58,633 nt of DNA from an uncultured Muribaculaceae bacterium (lineage in GTDB: Bacteria > Bacteroidota > Bacteroidia > Bacteroidales > Muribaculaceae). Below, one piece after another: positions 36,281 through 45,169 of the stretch. Under the pieces are notes generated by a model. The model did no database searches. It was not told where the DNA came from and saw only the letters and a program-made list of their open reading frames with translations. Positions within the stretch are counted from its first letter, which is position 1, and each line of letters opens with the position of its first letter. A program made the position numbers and the translations under genes. Location: the NCBI GenBank assembly GCA_910577585.1, contig CAJTNN010000007.1:40377-99009 (forward strand), read 5' to 3'.

Positions 36281-36392
36281 TCGCGAAAATCGGGAAAATC
36301 GGGATTAATCGGGATTAATCGGGGGAAATCGCGATTAATCGGGATAAATCGGGGTAAATCGGGTGGAATCGCGATTAATCGGGATAAATCAG
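36281..36392. repeat. ATTAATCGGG-type short repeat block (copy 2)
   Basis: About eight short units of the AATCGGGATTAATCGGG type. The 33 nt at 36312-36344 are identical to 228-260. Again it lies between convergent genes (winged helix and dnaB). Confidence 0.8.
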
Positions 36393-36413
36393 GATTCTTT
36401 GAGGCCGGCTTTA

Positions 36414-38042
36414 TCAGAAGGGGAGGGGGCCTTCGTCGGGGCCGGGGGTGAGGTCGGGCATCGGGGCGTCGAAGCCTGAGGGGTAGAAGGTGAAGTTGGT
36501 GTCGGAGTTATCGGCGGGGAAGGGTGAGGCGCCGGCGCCGTTGCGGGCGGCCTGCTGCTCCTCTTTGATGGCCTCGTTCATTCGTGAGCCTATGGGGCCG
36601 CGCTGCAGTGTCTCCTGCACCATGCGGTAGCCCTCTTCCCAGTTCTCGAAGCGTGCAAAGCGATTGACGAACCTCAGTTTTACATCGCCCACGGCGCCCG
36701 AACGGTGCTTGGCCACAATGAGTTCGGCCAGACCGCGGATGTCGTTGCCATTGGCATCTTCCGAGGATTTGGTGTAGTATTCAGGGCGGTGGATGAAGCA
36801 CACGATGTCGGCATCCTGCTCGATGGCGCCCGATTCGCGGAGGTCGGAGAGCACGGGGCGTTTATCCTCGCGGGTTTCGGTGCTTCGGTTGAGCTGCGAA
36901 AGGGCTATGATGGGGATGTTGAGTTCCTTGGCCAGACCCTTGAGCGAGCGTGAGATGGTGCTCACCTCCTGCTCGCGCGAACCGAGTTTCATGCCTGTGG
37001 CATTCATCAGCTGCAGATAGTCGATCATGATCATCTTCACGCCGCGTTCGCGCACCAGTCGGCGCGCCTTGGTGCGCAGTTCGGTAATGGAGAGGCCCGG
37101 AGTCTCGTCGAGATACAGCGGCGCACCGTAGACACCGCGCAGGCGGGTATTGAGGCGGTCCCACTCCTCGGGTGAGAGCTGACCAGACTTGATTTTCTCA
37201 CCCTCAAGGTCGGCCACATTCGATATCAGACGCTTCACGAGCTGCACATTGGCCATCTCAAGGGTGAATATGGCGATCGGTATGCTATAGTCAATGGCCA
37301 TATTCTTAGCCATAGAGAGCACGAACGCCGTCTTACCCATCGCCGGACGCGCCGCGATGATGATGAGGTCGGAGTTCTGCCAGCCGGAGGTCATTTTGTC
37401 GAGGTCGTCGTAGCCTGTGCGAAGGCCCGAGAGACCGGTCTGGGTGTTGGCGGCAGTCTGAATCTGCTCGAGGGTCTGGTTGAGCACCGGATCCACCTGT
37501 GTCACCTCGCGCTTGAGCTGATTTTGAGATATGTCGAAGAGTTTACCCTCGGCCATCTGCAGAAGCTGCTCCACATCGTTGCTCTCATCGAAGGCGTTGG
37601 TCTCGATTTCAGAGGCGAAAGTTATCAGGCGCCGCGCGAGATATTTCTGGGCGATAATCTTGGCGTGATACTCTACGTTGGCCGCCGAGAATACGCGCGC
37701 CGTGAGTTCGGTGATATGCACCGCGCCACCCACCTCCTTCAGTGTGCCGTTCTGGCGCAACTGTTCGGTGACGGTCATCATGTCGATTGGCCGCTGGTTG
37801 AGACCGAGAGTGGTTATGGCCTCATATATCTTCTGGTTGACAGGGTCGTAGAAGCTCTCCGGAGTGAGAATATCGCATACATTCATGTAGGCATCCTTCT
37901 CGAGCATCAGGGCGCCGAGCACCACCTCCTCAAGGTCGGTGTCGCGCGGGGGGAGCTTGCCGGTCGAGTCGGTCAGGGGCGCGTTCTTTCGCTCATTGGG
38001 GCGGGAATTGCCATAATTTCTGCGTGGTGATTGTGAATCCAT
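36414..38042 (-). CDS. dnaB: replicative DNA helicase DnaB
   Basis: 542 residues. N-terminal DnaB domain (DTDLEEVVLGALMLEKDAY), linker, then the RecA-like domain with Walker A ARPAMGKTAF, Walker B MIMIDYLQLM and ALSQLNRSTETREDKRPVLSDLRESGAIEQDADIV. No intein. The C-terminal ~60 residues after the core are Pro/Asp-rich and disordered, as in other Bacteroidales. A TAACTTTG box ends only 4 bp before this ATG, so the message may be leaderless or translation may begin at a later codon. Confidence 0.96.
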   Translation of the reverse strand: MDSQSPRRNYGNSRPNERKNAPLTDSTGKLPPRDTDLEEVVLGALMLEKDAYMNVCDILTPESFYDPVNQKIYEAITTLGLNQRPIDMMTVTEQLRQNGTLKEVGGAVHITELTARVFSAANVEYHAKIIAQKYLARRLITFASEIETNAFDESNDVEQLLQMAEGKLFDISQNQLKREVTQVDPVLNQTLEQIQTAANTQTGLSGLRTGYDDLDKMTSGWQNSDLIIIAARPAMGKTAFVLSMAKNMAIDYSIPIAIFTLEMANVQLVKRLISNVADLEGEKIKSGQLSPEEWDRLNTRLRGVYGAPLYLDETPGLSITELRTKARRLVRERGVKMIMIDYLQLMNATGMKLGSREQEVSTISRSLKGLAKELNIPIIALSQLNRSTETREDKRPVLSDLRESGAIEQDADIVCFIHRPEYYTKSSEDANGNDIRGLAELIVAKHRSGAVGDVKLRFVNRFARFENWEEGYRMVQETLQRGPIGSRMNEAIKEEQQAARNGAGASPFPADNSDTNFTFYPSGFDAPMPDLTPGPDEGPLPF

Positions 38043-38046
38043 AGCG

Positions 38047-38054
38047 CAAAGTTA
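38047..38054 (-). promoter_or_regulatory. dnaB -7 box
   Basis: TAACTTTG on the minus strand directly before the predicted dnaB start codon; no TTG at -33. Confidence 0.5.
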
Positions 38055-38178
38055 ATAAAAAAAATGCACTCCCCGATAAAAAGGAATGCATGGGTAGTAT
38101 AGCGCGTTGCGGGAATCTGCCACTGCGTGCGATAGAAATATCATTGTAGGGCGCGCGGAGTGCTGACGCTCCTGGCGC

Positions 38179-39072
38179 TCAACAGAAATATATGACGAGC
38201 GCCTCGGCCAGCAGCAGGAGCGAGGTCCAGAGCAGCACGAGGGCAGTCTGGCGCAGCACCGCGTTGAGAGCCGCACCCTTCTGGGTGATGAGGTTATGGT
38301 GGGCTTTGAAGAGCGCCGGCAAAGCCAGGATGGGAGCGAGCAATAACTGATGGCCGTCGAAGCACATCATCACAGCCGGAACCAGCGTCAGCAGCACACC
38401 AATAATCCCTGCTGTCAGATATACGCGCCCCATGAATTTGCGTCCGAAGAGCACCACGGTGGTGTGTTTGCCTACGGCGCGGTCATCGTCGGCATCGCGG
38501 TAGTTGTTGACGATAAGTACGTTGGCGGCCAGCAGACCTACGCCGGTGCCCACTGTCAGCGCCATCGGGAGAATAGCCGTCGTGCCGGCTGAAAGCCACG
38601 CTGTGAACCCCACCGGCACCAGCCCGAAGAAGATCACCACCGCCAGATCCCCCAGCCCATGATGCGATAGCGGGTAGGGTCCTGCACTGTAGGCCAGGGC
38701 GAAGATAGCCACAAGTATTCCTATGGCGATTAGCCACCATCCACCCCATGTTATGAGCGCCAGGCCCGGTATGGCGGCCAGCGCCAGGGTCAGGAAAGTG
38801 GCCCTCAGCATCGCCTGCGGCTTGATATCACCCTCGGTGACACCACGGCGGAAACCCTCGCGCCCCTTGCGGTCGAGACCGTTGCGGAAGTCGAAGTATT
38901 CATTGGCGAAGTTGGAGGCAATCTGAGCGCCGATGGCGAAGAGCAGACAGCATATGGCAGGGAGCAGGCGGCAAGAGCCGCTGAAGAGCGCGCATGCCAG
39001 ACCCGCGATGACTCCGGCCACACTCACCGGCAGCGTGCGCAGGCGCATCGCCTCTATCCAGGGGTTACTCAT
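38179..39072 (-). CDS. menA: 1,4-dihydroxy-2-naphthoate polyprenyltransferase
   Basis: 297 residues, about eight transmembrane helices. Adds the isoprenoid chain in menaquinone synthesis at the inner membrane. The UbiA-type Asp-rich motifs are present: NEYFDFRNGLDRKGREG and NNYRDADDDRAVGKHT. The ATG at 39072 (MSNPWIEAMRLRTLPVS) is chosen; it overlaps the end of the ADP-ribosylglycohydrolase gene by 8 bp, so the two are translated from one message. Confidence 0.94.
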   Translation of the reverse strand: MSNPWIEAMRLRTLPVSVAGVIAGLACALFSGSCRLLPAICCLLFAIGAQIASNFANEYFDFRNGLDRKGREGFRRGVTEGDIKPQAMLRATFLTLALAAIPGLALITWGGWWLIAIGILVAIFALAYSAGPYPLSHHGLGDLAVVIFFGLVPVGFTAWLSAGTTAILPMALTVGTGVGLLAANVLIVNNYRDADDDRAVGKHTTVVLFGRKFMGRVYLTAGIIGVLLTLVPAVMMCFDGHQLLLAPILALPALFKAHHNLITQKGAALNAVLRQTALVLLWTSLLLLAEALVIYFC

Positions 39073-40024
39073 CGGTGTCGCGCTGGGTGTCGGCATTCTG
39101 CAGGCTTGTGATGAGGCGGTCGGCCATGGTGGTGACGCGGTCGAGTTCGAGCAGCGCCTCCACAAGGTGGGCCGGCAGACGCGAGAACCCATATTTCAGG
39201 CCCATCAGTCCCATGGTCAGGGCAGCGTTGCCATTGGCGTCGCCGCCATGTCGGATGACATCGTAGAGGGCCTCTTCGGGGTCGGTGTGATGCCACATCG
39301 ACCATAGAGCAGCCCCCATATTTTTGCGCACATACCAATATGTGTCTTCATCATCGAGGTCGAAATCATCGAGCTCACCCTCGCGGGCAGCCTCGAGATA
39401 GGGGAGCACGCGCTTGTCGAGGCGTGAGGCGATACCGGTGAGACGGTCGTAGTCGGCCTCGCGGCGATGCCAGAGAAGTTCGTTGGCCATGGTGGCGATA
39501 ATCACGCATGAGGCCACGCAGCGGTAATCCCAGTGAGTGACCTGGCAATTCTCGCGCACATCCTTCTCGGTGCTGCCTGGCCAAAGACCTATGAGCACAG
39601 CGCGTCCCAGAGCCTCGTTGGGGGCCTCGAAGAGGGCCTGCTGCTCATAGACAGATTTTGAGGCCGCGTGAGGGTCGGTTAGGAAGTCGGGGTGCTGCAG
39701 CACCATGCGCATGTGGGAGTCGCTGTCCTCAGGCGCCTGGGTGTCGAACCATTCCTTATATCTGCGTGCGAAGTCGAGGTAGTCGATGCCATTGCGCTCG
39801 ATGAGGCTCTCGGTCATGGAGAGCACCACAGTGGTGTCGCCGGTGAAGTCACCCCGGCGGAAGCGGCTGCGCACTGCATCGCGGATAATGGCGTCGTAGC
39901 TCCGCAGGCCGTCGGGGTAGCGGCGGCTCACCTCGGGAGCTGTCATGAATTCGGTGCCCCGGCCCAGAGCGTCGCCTATGGCGTAGCCTACGAGGCATCC
40001 TTTGATTTTGTTGCTGAAACTCAT
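39065..40024 (-). CDS. ADP-ribosylglycohydrolase family protein
   Basis: 319 residues. N-terminal KIKGCLVGYAIGDALG is the classic start of ADP-ribosyl-dinitrogen-reductase hydrolases, which remove ADP-ribose from proteins with two Mg ions. The two metal motifs are changed, however: FTGDTTV stands where TDDT is usual, and HGGDANGNAA where GGDTDT is usual. Some metal-ligand Asp are therefore replaced, and it may be inactive or have a different substrate. It is coupled to menA by an 8-bp overlap. The -7 box TAATTTTG lies at 40137-40144. Confidence 0.85.
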   Translation of the reverse strand: MSFSNKIKGCLVGYAIGDALGRGTEFMTAPEVSRRYPDGLRSYDAIIRDAVRSRFRRGDFTGDTTVVLSMTESLIERNGIDYLDFARRYKEWFDTQAPEDSDSHMRMVLQHPDFLTDPHAASKSVYEQQALFEAPNEALGRAVLIGLWPGSTEKDVRENCQVTHWDYRCVASCVIIATMANELLWHRREADYDRLTGIASRLDKRVLPYLEAAREGELDDFDLDDEDTYWYVRKNMGAALWSMWHHTDPEEALYDVIRHGGDANGNAALTMGLMGLKYGFSRLPAHLVEALLELDRVTTMADRLITSLQNADTQRDTDE

Positions 40025-40136
40025 TAAGTTTGCTTTGCGAAGAGGCTGCCGTGGCGGCGCTCTTCATGGTTGGTGGGGCGGTGGCCAGCGATGAGTGTCA
40101 GCGTCGGAGCCGCTCCGTGAAAAGATAGAAGTATGG

Positions 40137-40144
40137 CAAAATTA
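40137..40144 (-). promoter_or_regulatory. -7 box of the ADP-ribosylglycohydrolase-menA operon
   Basis: TAATTTTG on the minus strand, 113 nt before the start codon. I see no clear plus-strand box for the DUF4923 gene in 40145-40318. Confidence 0.55.
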
Positions 40145-40318
40145 ACAAATTTTTTGAAATAATCACGAAAAAAACAGTAAAAATTGTATGGGTGCGATGA
40201 ATTTTCTGAGGCAAATAAACGTTTTTAGTTTTGATGGTCTATAAATAGGGGATGGCGTGAAGTCCGCAAGGACCTCGCGGGGATTGGGAATAATCGGAAA
40301 TTATAGAAATTAATTGAT

Positions 40319-41068
40319 ATGAAAATTACTAAGTTGATAGCTCCGGCAGTGTTGGGAGCTATGTTGGCCGCCTCGGCCGCACCGGCCATGGCCTGGGACC
40401 TCAAGGATGTGCTCGGCGGCAATGTCGGCGAGACGGTGACGAATGTCATCGAGGGTGTGTTTACGAAATCGAATCTCACGCTTGAGGATGTGGTGGGCGT
40501 GTGGATTACGGATGGTTCGGCTGTGACCTTCAAGAGCGATAATCTGTTGCAGAAGGCCGGCGGCATCGCAGCCGCTGCGGCGCTCGAGACCAAAATCAAT
40601 CCATATTTCGAGCAGCTCGGCCTCAACAATGCCACGATGACCATCAAATCTGACGGCACTTTCTCGCTCAAGGCCAAGCGTATGACGCTGACAGGCACGC
40701 TCGCCTCTAACGGCGACGGCACATTCGAGTTTACCTTCAAGGCACTCAATGCCATACCGCTGGGCACAATGACCGCCTATGTGCAGAAATCGGGCAACCA
40801 TCTCGACATAATGTTTGATGCCACCAAGCTGAAGACTCTGATATCGGGTATAGCCAAGGTGACCGGCATATCGGTGGCCCAGACAGCCGCTTCACTCCTT
40901 GACAGCTACGATGGCCTCTGTGTGGGCTTCGGCATGAACAAGAGCGGCAATGCCCCCACCACGACAACTACTACCACCACCACGACCACTACGAACTCCA
41001 ACGGCTCTTCAGGTCTTGGCGACGCGCTGATGAATATCCTGAAGAATGTAGGTTCGCAGGGGGAGTGA
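40319..41068 (+). CDS. DUF4923-family exported protein with poly-Thr linker
   Basis: 249 residues. Signal peptide (AAMLAASAAPAMA-WD), then the DUF4923/lipocalin-like body: LKDVLGG, LTLEDVVGVWITDGSAVTFKSDNLLQKAGG, TMTIKSDGTFSLKAKRM, GNHLDIMFDATKL. A run of 12 threonines (40959-40994, ACN codons) links it to a Gly/Ser-rich end. Known from Bacteroidales genomes, with no established function. It has no lipobox, so it is probably periplasmic. Confidence 0.82.
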   Translation: MKITKLIAPAVLGAMLAASAAPAMAWDLKDVLGGNVGETVTNVIEGVFTKSNLTLEDVVGVWITDGSAVTFKSDNLLQKAGGIAAAAALETKINPYFEQLGLNNATMTIKSDGTFSLKAKRMTLTGTLASNGDGTFEFTFKALNAIPLGTMTAYVQKSGNHLDIMFDATKLKTLISGIAKVTGISVAQTAASLLDSYDGLCVGFGMNKSGNAPTTTTTTTTTTTTNSNGSSGLGDALMNILKNVGSQGE

Positions 41069-41124
41069 GCATTCCGAATCGGAATAGAGAATATGTCGCC
41101 GGGCATCATAGCATGACGGTGCAA

Positions 41125-41179
41125 TAAGAATACAGAAATGGCTCCGGTCAAAAAATCCGGAGCCATTTCTGTATTCTTA
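41125..41179. terminator. 23-bp perfect hairpin between convergent genes
   Basis: TAAGAATACAGAAATGGCTC plus CGG pairs perfectly with its complement around a 9-nt loop (TCAAAAAAT). Only short T runs follow, but the position between DUF4923 and ribE ends fits a bidirectional terminator. Confidence 0.75.
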
Positions 41180-41190
41180 CGTGTGAAGCC

Positions 41191-41796
41191 TCACGCCAGC
41201 GATGAGATGCGGGCGATGTATTTGCCGATGATGTCGAACTCGAGGTTGACGCGTGTGCCGACGCGGAAGTCGCGGAAGTTGGTGTGCTCCATTGTGTAGG
41301 GGATGATGGCCACACGGAATGAATCCTTCTCGGAGTCGCACACGGTGAGGCTTACGCCATTCACTGTCACCGACCCCTTCTCGACAGTCACATATCCGCG
41401 GCGAGCCATCTCGGCATCGAATGGGTAGCGGAAGGTGAAGTAGGTGCTGCCGTCGGCATCCTCGATGGCGGTGCATTCGGCGGTGCAGTCTACATGGCCC
41501 TGCACGATGTGGCCGTCGAGGCGTCCGTCGATCTTCATCGAGCGCTCGAGATTGACGAGGTCACCCTCGCGCAGCAGCCCGAGATTCGAGCGGTCGAGGG
41601 TCTCGCGGATGGCGGTGACGGTGTAGCAGTTGTCGGGCAGCAGCTCCACCACTGTGAGGCATACGCCGTTGTGGGCCACGCTCTGGTCGATGTGGAGTTC
41701 ATTGGCAAAACTGCACTGCAGTGTGATATGCAGGTTGTCGCGGTCGCCGCGGAGGGCTACCACGCGTGCTGCGTCTTCTACGATTCCTGAAAACAT
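41191..41796 (-). CDS. ribE: riboflavin synthase alpha chain
   Basis: 201 residues. Dismutates two lumazines to riboflavin. It begins MFSGIVED and has the two tandem lumazine-binding repeats, each with the G.CLTV motif: VAHNGVCLTVVE and VTVNGVSLTVCD. HIVQGHVD is the conserved middle motif. Monocistronic; no FMN riboswitch is evident in 41797-42001. The -7 box TAATTTTG lies at 41949-41956. Confidence 0.96.
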   Translation of the reverse strand: MFSGIVEDAARVVALRGDRDNLHITLQCSFANELHIDQSVAHNGVCLTVVELLPDNCYTVTAIRETLDRSNLGLLREGDLVNLERSMKIDGRLDGHIVQGHVDCTAECTAIEDADGSTYFTFRYPFDAEMARRGYVTVEKGSVTVNGVSLTVCDSEKDSFRVAIIPYTMEHTNFRDFRVGTRVNLEFDIIGKYIARISSLA

Positions 41797-41948
41797 GATG
41801 GTATATTAAGGTTTATAATTTCACTGCGTGGGTGAGGGGATAATACTTAAGAGGTCGTTTTCGATTTTTCCGTAAAAAAATTAACAACGACATCCCCGTC
41901 ACCCTTATTGAAACGCTGCGGATAGCCCGCTGACTATCCATGCAACTG

Positions 41949-41956
41949 CAAAATTA
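41949..41956 (-). promoter_or_regulatory. ribE -7 box
   Basis: TAATTTTG on the minus strand; a possible TTGC lies 22 nt upstream. The leader would be about 150 nt. Confidence 0.55.
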
Positions 41957-42001
41957 ACTAAATTTTATAGAAACCACTGCAAAATATTGCCCCGATATTG
42001 T

Positions 42002-42009
42002 TATCTTTG
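42002..42009 (+). promoter_or_regulatory. glgB -7 box
   Basis: TATCTTTG, 113 nt before glgB. Confidence 0.6.
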
Positions 42010-42122
42010 CAAATAACTAAGGTGTATGCCCGCTCCCGATGTGGAGAACGTGGCAGCCCCGGGTGTGGCAATCCGCTCACTGTGGCACACCTCACTAACC
42101 CAAAAACAGCTTTCGTTTTTTC

Positions 42123-44390
42123 ATGGCTAAACAATTGAATATCTTACGCAACGACCCGTGGCTCGAACCCTTCGCTCCTGCCATCGAAGGGCGTCATGAG
42201 GATGTGGTGCGCAAACTGCATCAGCTCACAGTCAACACCGGCGGCAGCCTCACAGAGTTTGCCAACGCATATAAATATTTCGGTCTGCACCGTCAGGCCG
42301 ATGGCTCGTGGATATTCCGCGAGTATGCCCCCAATGCCACAGGGATATGGCTCATAGGCACATTCTCTGACTGGCACACCGACGAACACTATCGCCTGCA
42401 GCGCCTCGAAGGGGGCACATGGGAGATTCATCTTCCCGCTGACGCCCTGCATGACGGCGACCTCTTCAAGATGTTTGTGGAGTGGGATGGCGGTTGCGGC
42501 GAGCGTATACCGGCCTATGCCACGCGTGTGGTGCAGGATGAGCACACCAAAATCTTCTCGGCACAGGTCTATGCCCCGGAGCATCCCTATGAGTTCAAGG
42601 TGCGCGATTTCCGCCCCGATGTCAATCCACTGCTTATTTACGAATGCCATATCGGCATGGCCCAGCAGGAGGAGAAGGTGGGTAGCTACGAGGAGTTCCG
42701 CACAAAGACCCTGCCCCGCATAGCCGCTGACGGATACAACGCTATCCAGATCATGGCTATCCAGGAGCATCCCTATTATGGGTCGTTTGGCTATCATGTC
42801 AGCAGCTTCTATGCCGCCTCATCACGATTCGGCACCCCCGACGACCTCAAGCGCCTCATCGACGACGCCCATGCCCTCGGCATCGCCGTGATAATGGATA
42901 TCGTGCATTCCCACGCTGTGAAGAATGAGGTGGAGGGTCTCGGCCGACTCGACGGCAGCTACGACCTCTACTTCTATGGCGACCACCGCCGCGAGCATCC
43001 CGCATGGGATTCGCTGCTCTTCGACTATGGCAAGGACAGTGTGCTGCACTTCCTGCTTTCGAACTGCAAGTTCTGGCTCGAGGAGTATAAGTTCGACGGG
43101 TTCCGCTTCGATGGCGTGACCTCGATGCTCTATTACGACCATGGTCTGGGGAAAGCCTTCGGTGGATACCATGACTACTACGACGGCAACCAGGACCCCA
43201 ATGCCCTGACCTATCTCACACTGGCCAATATACTGATTCATGAGGTCAACCCCGACGCCATCACCATTGCCGAGGAGATGAGCGGCATGCCCGGCCTGGC
43301 AGTGAAGTTTGCCGACGGAGGCATAGGTTTCGACTACCGTATGGCCATGGGTGTGCCCGACTACTGGATCAAGATGATAAAGGAGCGCCGCGACGAAGAC
43401 TGGCACCCGACCTCGATATTCTGGGAGCTCACCAACCGCCGCGCCGATGAGAAGACCGTAAGCTACTGCGAGAGCCATGACCAGGCGCTGGTGGGCGACA
43501 AGACCATCATCTTCCGTCTCATCGACAAAGAGATGTACTGGCACATGATGGTGGGCGACAACAACTATACCGTAGAGCGCGGCATGGCCCTGCACAAGAT
43601 GATCCGCCTCGTGACACTGGCCACGATCAATGGCGGCTATCTCAACTTCATGGGCAATGAGTTCGGGCATCCGGAATGGATTGATTTCCCGCGTGAGGGG
43701 AATGGCTGGAGCTATAAGTATGCCCGCCGCCAGTGGGATCTGGTGGATCGCGAAGATTTGAAATATAAGTTCCTCAACGCTTTTGACAACCGCATGGTTG
43801 AGCTGGTGGCAGGAGTCTTCGGTTTCCAGTCGGAGCCTGTGGTGAAACTCTGGGAGAAAGACGACGACCAGGTGCTGGCATTCATGCGCGGCGATCTGAT
43901 ATTCGTGTTCAACTGGAGCCCCAACAAGTCCTTCAGCGACTACGGCTTCCTCGCGCCTGCCGGCGAGTATGAGGTGGTGCTTGATTCGGATTCGCTTGAG
44001 TTTGGCGGCCATGGTCTGGTGGATGCCGGAGTGCATCACTTCACCCAGCCCGACCCGCTCTATTCACCCTCCGGCAAGGGTTGGCTGAAGATGTATATCC
44101 CGGCGCGCACGGCGCAGGTGCTGCGTATGGTGCGCCCTAAGCCGGGCCGCACGAAGAGAGTGACCAAGAGCACTGCCGAGCGTGTGGCCGATGCCGAGAA
44201 GAGTGTGGCCGGCGAGGCAAAGGCTCCCAAGGCCCCCAAGGCCGCCAAGAGCGCAGCGACTGCGAAGAAGAGCGCCAAAGATGCCAAAGAGACCAAGGCT
44301 CCGAAACGCACCAAAGCCGTAAAGGAGCCCTCCGAGCCGAAGACGCCCAAGAAGAGAAGCACTAAAAAGAGCGATAAATCTGCAGAATGA
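42123..44390 (+). CDS. glgB: 1,4-alpha-glucan branching enzyme with Lys-rich tail
   Basis: 755 residues. Makes alpha-1,6 branches in glycogen. GH13 subfamily 8 (eukaryote-like) layout: an N-terminal CBM48 (WIFREYAPNATGIWLIGTFSDW), a catalytic barrel with Asp330 (GFRFDGVTSM), Glu384 (TIAEEMSG) and Asp453 (CESHDQAL), and a C-terminal beta domain. The family normally ends near residue 670. Here about 84 more residues form a Lys/Ala/Pro/Thr-rich tail with KAPKAPKAAK and AKKSAKDAKETKAPKR, like histone H1 tails. It overlaps cmk by 4 bp (ATGA). Confidence 0.96.
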   Translation: MAKQLNILRNDPWLEPFAPAIEGRHEDVVRKLHQLTVNTGGSLTEFANAYKYFGLHRQADGSWIFREYAPNATGIWLIGTFSDWHTDEHYRLQRLEGGTWEIHLPADALHDGDLFKMFVEWDGGCGERIPAYATRVVQDEHTKIFSAQVYAPEHPYEFKVRDFRPDVNPLLIYECHIGMAQQEEKVGSYEEFRTKTLPRIAADGYNAIQIMAIQEHPYYGSFGYHVSSFYAASSRFGTPDDLKRLIDDAHALGIAVIMDIVHSHAVKNEVEGLGRLDGSYDLYFYGDHRREHPAWDSLLFDYGKDSVLHFLLSNCKFWLEEYKFDGFRFDGVTSMLYYDHGLGKAFGGYHDYYDGNQDPNALTYLTLANILIHEVNPDAITIAEEMSGMPGLAVKFADGGIGFDYRMAMGVPDYWIKMIKERRDEDWHPTSIFWELTNRRADEKTVSYCESHDQALVGDKTIIFRLIDKEMYWHMMVGDNNYTVERGMALHKMIRLVTLATINGGYLNFMGNEFGHPEWIDFPREGNGWSYKYARRQWDLVDREDLKYKFLNAFDNRMVELVAGVFGFQSEPVVKLWEKDDDQVLAFMRGDLIFVFNWSPNKSFSDYGFLAPAGEYEVVLDSDSLEFGGHGLVDAGVHHFTQPDPLYSPSGKGWLKMYIPARTAQVLRMVRPKPGRTKRVTKSTAERVADAEKSVAGEAKAPKAPKAAKSAATAKKSAKDAKETKAPKRTKAVKEPSEPKTPKKRSTKKSDKSAE

Positions 44391-45076
44391 AAAGGATAAT
44401 TGTTGCCATCGACGGATATTCATCGTCGGGCAAGAGCACCATGGCGCGTCAGCTGGCGCGCGAGGTGGGATATCTGTATGTCGACAGCGGCGCGATGTAT
44501 CGTGCTGTCACATTGTTTGCTCTGCGTGAAGGTATGGCCTCGCAGGGTGGCGGTCTCGATGCCGCCGCCCTGGTGGGGCGCCTCGACGACGTGGAGGTGA
44601 GTTTCAGACTTATGCCTGACGGTTCGCAGCACACATGCCTCAACGGCGAGGATGTCGAGGCGCAGATCCGCGGCATGGAGGTGTCGGAGATGGTGAGCCC
44701 CGTGGCGGCTGTGCCCGAGGTGCGCCACCGGCTTGTGGCCATGCAGCAGAGCTATGGCCGCGACAAGGGTATCGTGATGGATGGCCGCGACATAGGCACC
44801 ACTGTCTTCCCGGATGCCGAGATGAAGGTGTTTGTGCAGGCATCCCCCGAGGTGCGCGCGCGCCGCAGGGTCGATGAGTTGCTGGCCAAGGGTGAGAGTG
44901 TGAGCTATGAGGAGGTGCTTGCCAATGTGTGCGAGCGCGACCGCATCGACACTACCCGCAAAGAGTCGCCGCTGCGCCGCGCGGCAGATGCGCTGCTGCT
45001 CGACAACGACCATCTCACCCGCGAGCAACAGATGGAGTGGCTGCTCAAAGAATTTAGCCGTATCACCGGCAAATAA
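44387..45076 (+). CDS. cmk: cytidylate kinase
   Basis: 229 residues. Phosphorylates CMP and dCMP. P-loop DGYSSSGKST, YVDSGAMYRAVT, MDGRDIGTTVFPDA and a C-terminal RDRIDTTRKESPL are all typical. Translationally coupled to glgB. Confidence 0.95.
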   Translation: MKRIIVAIDGYSSSGKSTMARQLAREVGYLYVDSGAMYRAVTLFALREGMASQGGGLDAAALVGRLDDVEVSFRLMPDGSQHTCLNGEDVEAQIRGMEVSEMVSPVAAVPEVRHRLVAMQQSYGRDKGIVMDGRDIGTTVFPDAEMKVFVQASPEVRARRRVDELLAKGESVSYEEVLANVCERDRIDTTRKESPLRRAADALLLDNDHLTREQQMEWLLKEFSRITGK

Positions 45077-45092
45077 TGACCCTAACGACCTT

Positions 45093-45153
45093 AAGACTTT
45101 AAGGACCCTAAGGACCTTAAAGACCCTAAAGTCCTTAAGGTCCTTAAAGTCTT
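45093..45153. repeat. inverted repeat built of CTTTAAGGAC units
   Basis: 45093-45113 (AAGACTTTAAGGACCCTAAG...) matches the inverse of 45133-45153 with one mismatch in 21. The whole spacer between cmk and ispH is made of short TTAAGGAC/CCTAAAG words. It could fold into a hairpin in the cmk-ispH message. Confidence 0.75.
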
Positions 45154-45169
45154 CCGACCAATTGAGAAT

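Noticed and set aside
36215..36451. 78-codon open frame with GLIGINRGKS repeats
   Set aside because: Translation of the ATTAATCGGG repeat block and a terminator.
41797..42001. FMN riboswitch upstream of ribE
   Set aside because: The conserved FMN-aptamer segments are not visible in the leader.
42822..44039. 405-codon open frame opposite glgB
   Set aside because: Antisense shadow; glgB shows all catalytic motifs in its own frame.
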